From Reticulitermes lucifugus (Eukaryota > Arthropoda > Insecta > Blattodea > Rhinotermitidae), in NCBI GenBank assembly GCA_026260175.1, contig JAKCWW010003007.1, positions 16,461 through 49,733 of the forward strand: a DNA stretch of 33,273 nt, given 5' to 3'. The position numbers were made by a program, and so were the translations under genes. The notes below the pieces were generated by a model. The model searched no databases. It saw nothing but the letters and a program-made list of their open reading frames with translations, and was not told where the DNA came from. Every line of letters begins with the position of its first letter. The stretch's first letter is position 1. This document shows positions 22,401 through 31,400 of the stretch, piece by piece.

Positions 22401-25400
22401 AAAATATCCTATGGATGGTGAATATAAAGCCACTCGAAATTTCCGACATTCTACCTACTGTTTTATTCCCTTCCAACCTCCTATGTCGTGAGTGAATTAG
22501 CCCAAAGCGCTCACCAACAGAGAATAATGTCATGTGATTATCAATAACAACGTTCGTGTGAACAGAATGACTAGGTGACTGGAACGCAAAATAGCAAAGT
22601 GCTCTGAATGACAACGTGTAGCATGTATATGTATGTATGTGAAGGGTGTCAATCAATTGAGCTTTTCCTTTGGCTCAGTAGAGCAGGAAGTAATTATAAA
22701 ATCTCTTTCTCCCTGAAAAAATAGCAGAAATATTGAGCAATCCACAGATAAGTACAGGAACAATACACTTTACATTGATCATCCGTGCTTTCTTCGTACA
22801 AATGTATTGTGCTATTTGACGGTGGTTACTTAACAAGGCATTTGACTTAAATTAAATTCAAAGGAAAATTCCAACTCACATAAATATTAGGCATGGAATA
22901 GAATGCCAAGTTCATATTATGAAGCAAAATTTCATATTCAGGTGCACTTTTATAAACTTAATATTTATTAATTTCTCTGTATGCAAGTATTGTTTTTAAA
23001 TTTTTTAGGAGAAAAATGGCGTAGCCGTCGAAAAATCCTAACTCCAGCATTTCACTTCAAGATTCTGGAAGACTTCATTGATGTGTTCCTAGATCAGAGT
23101 CTAATACTGGTGAAGAAACTGAAACGTGAGATCGGCAATGAGTCTGGCTTCAATATCTTCCCTTACGTTACCCTTTGCACGCTGGACATTATTTGTGGTA
23201 AGTCGTTCATATGTAATTCAGAGGTGTTAACTGAAATGGGTAAGCGAGAGTGTGAAAGGTCTATTCCATGGCCTAGTACACAGACATTACCTAGAAGTTC
23301 CTAACTTGTAAAATTCTGTAAGGTTTCACGTTATTTGCTTAAATGTGATTTAATTCCCCTCACCCCCCCAAGAAAATTACAGGCTTCTATGCCCCGATTT
23401 TCACAAAACTCACAATAGATCAACAATATTATGTGCAGATTTCTAAATATTTAACTGGTTTTATGTATTGGTAGTAGTTATTTGTAAGTTTGAAGGGTAC
23501 ATTGGAAGTTTGTCTGTTACAGAAACTGCAATGGGCAGACAAATGAACACGCAGGAGAACAGTGAGTCGGAGTATGTGAAAGCTGTTTATGAGTAAGTGT
23601 TTGCTACTTCATTTTATTTAGATGCTTGAATAGCAATCAGCAGATGCAAAAGACGTGTGTCTTCTTGTATGTCCTTAGACTGTTTGTGATAAGTAAGAGT
23701 GCAGATTGCCTTTCTCTTGAAACTACAAAAATAATACTGCTTGTAAAACAATATCCAGTCACGTGGACATGATGTAAACAGATCAGCAGAGTGGAGTGAC
23801 TGGCGCTAGGGCCAAATTGGGCATCTTACCTTGTAGGAAAGCGGCCGGAACTTGAATCTTACAGTTCACCTCTCTGGCTAATATCGAGGTGAAGATTACA
23901 TCAGACAGCCTTCTACCTCACCCGTGCATCTTCATGGACTCGTGCTTAGGCAATTGACTTTAGCAGTCGCAAATAAGATTGGAAAACTACAGTCTCTTAT
24001 AATATATATTAAACGATAATCAGCATTTTGTTTGTTTAAGGACTGTGAAACTAGTAGATCAGCAGCTATAATTGGTAGTAAATATTGTTACAGCCAAGCA
24101 ATATGAAATTTACATCAGTAATCATAAACAGCCTGAAGGGCAAATGCTGGTAATAAGTTGTCTGTAGAAAAGAAAGGTCCTTGCGAATTCAAACATTGTA
24201 TAATCCGTGCATTATTCTTAAAAGTAATTGCACTAACCAACAAATGCACGTAAAACAACTAAACATCATACATAACATATAAAATTCGTACATGTTTCAG
24301 CGCCAGGGTGCCATCTTCAGGGAATCCGAAGTACAAACGTTTGCATACATTGATAATGTAATACCAAGATTATTGTGTTAGTACTTGCAAAGCTTTTACT
24401 CTGAATTCCCTGAAGATGGCGCCCTGGCGCTGAAACATGTAGGAATTTATATGTTACATATAATTATTAGTCGTTTTATGTGCATTTGTTGGTCATTGTA
24501 ATTACTTGAAAGGCCCTTGTGATTTAGATGAAGGCTCATTCTCATGTAGGCTAGAACAAAGGTAAAGGCTGCCTTCCCGTAACAAGCCGTGAAGGCGCAG
24601 AAGGGAAGCAGACATATAGCTCTACTTATGTTAACCTCGGCACTGGATGGAGACTGACTGCTCAGTACCAAGCTCCGGCCGCTTTACCTCTGAGAAAGAG
24701 CCACAGTACAGTTTTGCAAGAGGCTGGGTGAGCCCTAAAGCCCTTATGGACAGGTAGCGAGATTAGAAAATCTTCTTGCCCCACCGGATTTCGAACCCCA
24801 AACCTTTCAGGTCTAAGGGGGTAACTATACCGACTACGCAATCCCGGTAACTATACCGACTACGCAATCCCGGTAACTATACCGACTACGCAATCCCGGT
24901 CCCTGTATTCTAGAGCAAGTGTAATTAAATTTAATGTCCAGCCGTCTTTACCTTCTGGTGTACGTGTCCTGTGTTCACTGGGCAACAATTTATTCCCGAG
25001 TCCCTAGGGACGTAGTGTAGAAGGAAGAAACCTCTCGCTTCCGTCGTGGATTTGGGCGTGTCTATGCAGCTTAACAATCAGCGCAAGTGGTAAAGGCAAT
25101 GCCTTTCACAGGACAGATAAACCCATGAAAGACTAATTCTGAAGTGTTCTGTGGATCCTATATTACAGTTAGGATTCCTAGAGTTGCTGTAATTTGTCCA
25201 TCTTATCATATTTACAACAAAACTGACAATGTACTTATAACATTACACTGAGGCGCATTCCCATATCTACGGTTGCCGTGAAAAAGCAATAAGTATTAAA
25301 TATTCTGAGGTGTGTCTGTAGTCTTAGTTATCCGGCATGCAAAGAGCTGCGCCGTATTATATTTTCATCTGAGGTCTGTCTGACTCTACAATATTTCTCC

Positions 25401-28400
25401 ACATTATCTCATAAACGCCACGATTTTCCGAAAAAGAAAATTATTGAACAATGCGTATTTTGATTTTCTCTACAACATTTGTCTGAAATATTTCTCATTC
25501 TAAGAAAAATTCAGCTATATAATATCCTAAATGTACACGGGTCTTCATGTAAAGTATCCGTTATTCTTTTCATATTTTAATGAAACTTGAATTTTCTCGA
25601 CAGATTTTCGAGAAATCCTCTTATATCAAATTTTATGAAAATCCGTTCAGTGGGAGCCGAGTTGTCCCTTGCGGACGGACAGACGGACTGACGGTCGGAC
25701 GGAGAGGCATAATGAAGCTAATAGTTGCTTTTTTGCAAATTTGCGAATGCGCCTAAAAAAATCCGGAAAATGAAATTTTTACCGTTCTCAAATGAAAGGG
25801 TGAGGAAGCGTCCATTGGGTCGGATCAGACAGAGCGGGCTGTCCTGGGTCGCTAGACACAGGACAGTGGCGTCTACATATCATTTCGTGTGAGGACAGGA
25901 GCCAATACAGTACCTGACACTGTGTATTCCTTTTAAACACGAGACGATGGGTAAAGTCCAGAAACCGATCAGTCCTCTCTGTAAAAGACCCATCCGTGAT
26001 AACTACGTGTGGCACATTCTATTTCACAAATGATGTTCTGAAAAAATGCTTCAAGCTAACAGATGAATAGCATCATATTTCACTCCAATGTTGTTTATAT
26101 CGTTTTACTTATGCCTGTATTCTCTGACCCACTATAAAATGCCCTCTGTGATCTCTTTGCACGTGGCACATAAGGCATGTTCCTGTCATTTTTCCCCTCT
26201 TCCCTCACGTTTCATCAAATAAATTACTGGATTTCTATTAATTTGCTGCCGAAAATTTATATTACAAATTGCCTTTTACATTTCATTTTGACTTGTGTCA
26301 GTCCAAATCGGAATTTTATTGCTTTTCTCTGAAAGTCTTCCTCTATAAGTAATAAAATTTCATCAGAATACGTAACACTTATTGCTATTCCTCGGCAACA
26401 ATGGTTACACGAACGCGCCTCAATATTACATTACACGTAAATTGCCTGTCTTGTTCTTTGTTATTATTATCACAACGGTATAAATCAGTTTTTAGTTCTT
26501 AAACCGGTTGTATTTCAGGATGGGCTCGATTATTCAAAATCGCCAATCTAAATTATGGCTTCAGCCGGACTGGTTATTCCGATGGACCTCAATGTATAAA
26601 AGCCATGAGAAGTGCATCAAAATTTTGCATGGAGTTTCAAACAAGGTAAGAAGGAAGTTCGACCACGTCGCTTGTGTTCTAAGGAACAGATTATAAATCT
26701 ATGCTCTTTGAAAGTTAGATTATCTAATTCAGAAATAATACCTGTCAATTAAGTAAGAAATTCCCCGTATGTTGCGGAACTCGATTCATTACCATGTTAA
26801 CAAGAGCTCCTTACTGATCCCAATTCTAAGCCACATTAATCCAACCTACAATACCAATCCTATTTCTTTAAGGTACATTCTAAATTTATCGTTCCACCCA
26901 GGGGTGCACAAATCTTCCAAAATCTAGGAGCCACCTCAAAATTCTAGGCACCACAAGGGCGATAAAAAGCAAGTTCCATATTGATGACCCACAAACATTA
27001 AGACGCCACCCTACCAAATTTAGTCGCCATAACTATTTGGTCACCGGGATTTTCGCACCCCTGTTTCCATCTAGGTCTCGGTCTTCCAAATGGTCTCTTT
27101 CTTTGAGATTTCCTTACCAAAACTGTATATGTACACGCTTCTCGTCTATGCGTGCTATATGTCCCTTCCATCTCATCCGCATTATATGCTCATCCACATA
27201 ATCTTGATACATAAAATGTAGTGATAAAGTCCATATATACCATAAGCCCTTAAAATCGTCATTTTTTGTAAACCGTTGTGACAAAACCCCAAGAACTACC
27301 TTCTGTATTGTTTTATCATTTTACGACCTCCTCCAGTTAGTGTTTGGCATCAGCTGTACAGTTAGTGTGGCACCACTGCGCAACACAAAGCCTTACTGGA
27401 GGGCTCTAAGACCGTTTAACCCGTTAGATGACAGTGGCTTCTATATACCACCCAATTTAACATTAAACAGCTCTTCATTTTGCCTACAGAATATATATAT
27501 GTGGGTATATACATACCTACAGAATATATATATGTGGGTATATACATACTCTGCATTCATATATATGCATATATATACTCGCCATGAATATGTATGAATG
27601 TATATAGTCTGTTGGTAGACATATATGTATATATATATTTATTTATTATTATTCTCACAATAAATAATTATTTCCAAAAACAGTATTAACTAATTTGTCT
27701 TTGTAATTCATGTACTGTGTGTCTTTTGTAGGGAGGAAACTCGATTCTTAAATGTTTTGTGAATGAATGTCGTGTTCCAAAGGTTAATGAACATAAATGT
27801 CACAACACTGCTTTACCTTAACACGTAGACACGCTCATTGATTTTAGTTTTTAAGATGTCTCTGTACGAAGTGCATACAATTAATGGACTGATTCTTTCC
27901 TGCTTACTGTCGTGTGGCTGCGTGTGTCATTTTCAAACGTCCTAAGTTAATGGCGATGAAATGTGCTTAAGGAAGTTAATTTTCATTCATATCATATTTC
28001 ACATGTAGCACAATTCAAACGGTAGAATTGTTGAGTTTTTTAAACCTTTGAAGCAGAAACTTCATGCAACAAACATTTATAAATTCACCTCTTACCTCAC
28101 GGAAAACATTCACACTCTGTACTACAGAGATCAGATATTATTAAAAGAAATAATAATCATATGACAGGCACAACACCCAAACACACCAAGTGTGAAAAAT
28201 ACTAAATTCTATTTTGTAAAGCACGTGGTAATCATTATTATTTCTGTGATCTACAGGCTTAAAAGACGTTCTTAAGTCAACAGTTCTTAGGCCAAAGTCC
28301 CTTTCCGAGGCTAATTGAAAACTCCTTCCATCTCTTCCTTGGTCGCCCCAAGACAAGTCTGCCTGTAAACTCGTAACAGCATTCTTAAATTGATGCATTT

Positions 28401-31400
28401 TACATCCGATTGCCTCAGCTATTAACAGATGGAAACGGCATCAGGGCACGCACTTGAGTGTGGGCATGATTGGTCGTAATCGTACATGTTTCTGTTTAAA
28501 TTGAGGCAGACAGGTGAGAGATATAACACACTTGATAAATATTTATATATAAACAATGCTTGCTATTCAAAGTATGTGGTGTAAATTGTAGAGTCTTGTG
28601 ACAATTTGTTGTATTACGTAAAGCCTTGTCAATGCCATTTGAAATCAGCAAAATTGCCTCCCTGAAAGTAATCTATTTAGATCCAAACGTGTAAGAGTAC
28701 TAAATATATATATACTGGTGTCCCAACGTTTGTGTGTACCCTGACGGTGTTTTCGTTTGTTCTTACTACTATGTTTGTCATGGTCAATATTTGCGGGCAA
28801 TCCTTTCTACATGTTCCATTCAATGCAAGGATCCCGTAACAGATTTAGACTATACATGATCTGTGTTTGTATGAAGACAGTAGCTTGCGCATTTCCTGAG
28901 AGTGTGTATTTAATATAATGTTCCGAAACTCGCAGGTAATTCAAGAGAGGACAGAAGAACTCAAGAAACGAGCGGAACAAAAGAAGAAATTTCCGACAGT
29001 TCCTGAAGACCAAGATATGAACGCATTTGGTAACAAATAGTTACTAACAAACACAGTAGTGCATAATGCGTCTTCAGAAGCTGACAGTAGCCCATATACT
29101 CTGTATATTTCTCATCTTTTATGAAATCCGAATGTTCATCATCGCGTTGACAAGAGCCTGAAACTGAATCAAATGAATCAAGTCCACAGTAGGCCTATTT
29201 TAATGATATTTTCGGTCTGCCAATTTCTTACCTTCAGGTTTACCAGCTAAAATTTGGTTTGCATTTCACCTCTCCTTCACGTGTGTTCAAAATCACAAAC
29301 AGTAATCAGCTTTACCGTTGGGAAAATAAGCTATAATGACAGAATGGACAGCTCAGTTAGTATAGTGACTACGCTAAGGATGGTCTGCCGGGGTTCTGGG
29401 TTTCGATTCCCATCAGAGGTAATGATTCTTCTCTTCTGCACAGTAATCCGAAAGGCTCCGCATTTGACACAAACTTCTATCTAAAAGTCATCGGGGACCC
29501 TTTCACGAGAGGTAATACGACCGGAGGTAAAAGCAGATCGCTCGTTTCCTTACTGTGCCAAATTTAAGAACGCATGCATCTAAATAGTTACTCTCAAATT
29601 TGTCTTCATGACGGAGTGCTTAATTAGTTATGGGTACTACGTTAAAGTTTTCTTTAAAAACTTTAATACGCCAAATTATATTACAAAAGTTTTGTGTTTG
29701 TGTTGATGAATCAGCTTCTGTTAATTGTGTCTTTTTATGATGGCTTCGCTTTTTGGCCCAAACATATGTTATTAGACTAGGAAAGCTGATACCTCAGTAC
29801 AAACGTACCTTCCTCGGTACGAATGTTGGGGTGGGTCTGCTATTTGTTTCTGCTCGCCATTCAACTTTCCACCCTGACGTCTGTGATTTTCCTCATTCCC
29901 TGCAGGTAAAGGTGGGATAATAATGCCTAAACATGGTATAGATAATGCCTAAAATTAGCCGACTAACGCTTCCTTGCTCATCATTTCCATTTTATTATAT
30001 GCAAATATTTCGATCGATGGTTAACACTTAATTCGGGAATTCCCGTGTTCTTTCCTTGGCAGGGGGACAATAACTGGCATCCACATGGTTCTTGTCACAA
30101 CACAACTCCCTAGACATTACGTCAAATTGAATCCAGACCCCATTCTTTCACAATTTTTCAGTTCATAACTCACTAATAATTTTGTCGTTTGACGCTATAC
30201 AACCTGAACTAAATGGTGAATGTACAAAGAAATCTTTCAGAATCAATGTTCTCATGGCAGTGGATACCAGTTATGGTTTTCTGGGATGTAACACCATGTA
30301 GTCTAGATAGCGTATTACCTGTCTAGCAGACTACACGGCACGACTTCCCAGAAGAACGTAAGGGGAAGTCCATAGTCTATTTTTTGACGTAGTTAAACTG
30401 CTTGCTAAATTCAGTTGTGTTTTGCGGCACGTCTCCGTGAAGAAATAATTAGAAGCAAGTATTAAACTCCTACATGTTTCGGCACCGGGGTGCCATCATC
30501 AGGGAGTTATTCCTGTATGAGTTTTGTACTTGCTTCTAAATGTATTTTATTAAGTGCATAAGTTGTTTGATGTATTAATTACAAGAATATGCACGGTATG
30601 AATAACATAATATCTGCATGAAGAACTTCCATTATGAATTTCAATTTTGTCGTGCAGTAAGCAGCAAATTATTCCTTTAAAAAACGGTATGATTTATGAG
30701 ATAGTGCCAGTCATTTTGCTGCTGGGGGCATGTTTCATTCGTAGGTGTTTAGGGAAGGGAAAATTGTGCAATGTTATCTGTATTTGCAAATAACGTTCTT
30801 GCTAAGAACAACCCGCAATAAAATAGAAATTAGTTTGCGATTTCTGAGGCTTTGACAGTGGCGAGTTGAGGATTCCTGTCCTCTGGTATGTGACGCTGCT
30901 TCGTGGACCATAAAGATAAAGGCGACATGTTTCTTTGAAACGCCGTGAACCACTCACCCAGCGACGCAGAGTAACATTCCAGAAGATTAGAATGCTCGAC
31001 AGATTAGTATACACAGTATTACTGTCTTCTGGGACTTTACGCCGTATAGTTTGTTAGGTTGGTACCAATATTTCGGATGAACCTCATGATTCCATCAGTA
31101 CTGCAGTGGGACAGGAAGCAGCAGGGGAAAAAATTGTTATGGATACTGATCAATCCCGTGTAGCAGGTATCTCCGAAAAGTAGGTATCTGAACACCAAAC
31201 GACATGGCATCGTGTTCCAGAAGACCGCAATGTCTATAGCTACCTCCATGATAACCTTACGTCTCAGTTAGTAAGCTCACAGATTGATTACATTTACGTA
31301 CTGATTGTTCTCAGGGTATAAGAAACGTCTGGCATTTCTGGATCTGTTGATAAAGGCTTCAGAGAACGGTGCTGTACTTTCGAAAGAAGATATCCGAGAA

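Larger units (their letters stand above)
24173..24525. mobile_element. Foldback Penelope terminal-repeat element in P450 intron 5
   Basis: Inverted arms at about 24223-24330 and 24400-24508 contain 'accaacaaatgcac' and one hammerhead each, pointing outward. Flanks aaaggtccttgcgaatt (24173-24189) and aaaggcccttgtgattt (24509-24525) match at 14 of 17 positions as a target duplication. A 33-nt one-sided extension (24190-24222) carries ccgtgcatt at 24205. This is the same plan as the elements at 7430 and 10951. Confidence 0.82.

Noticed and set aside
22981-23304. Start codon at 22981 as a gene start
   Set aside because: The ATG lies in the intron upstream of the exon 4 acceptor, and the frame continues past the gtaagt donor only by chance.
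24173-24525. DNA-transposon MITE with terminal inverted repeats
   Set aside because: The inverted arms contain hammerhead ribozymes, the extension is one-sided and the target duplications vary in length (12-18 nt), all of which fit Penelope elements better than cut-and-paste transposons.
30802-31249. Two minus-strand ORFs with FWNVT / [10 protein letters not shown] peptides
   Set aside because: These peptides come from the CTTCTGG foldback arms, which read similarly in every copy; they are not proteins.
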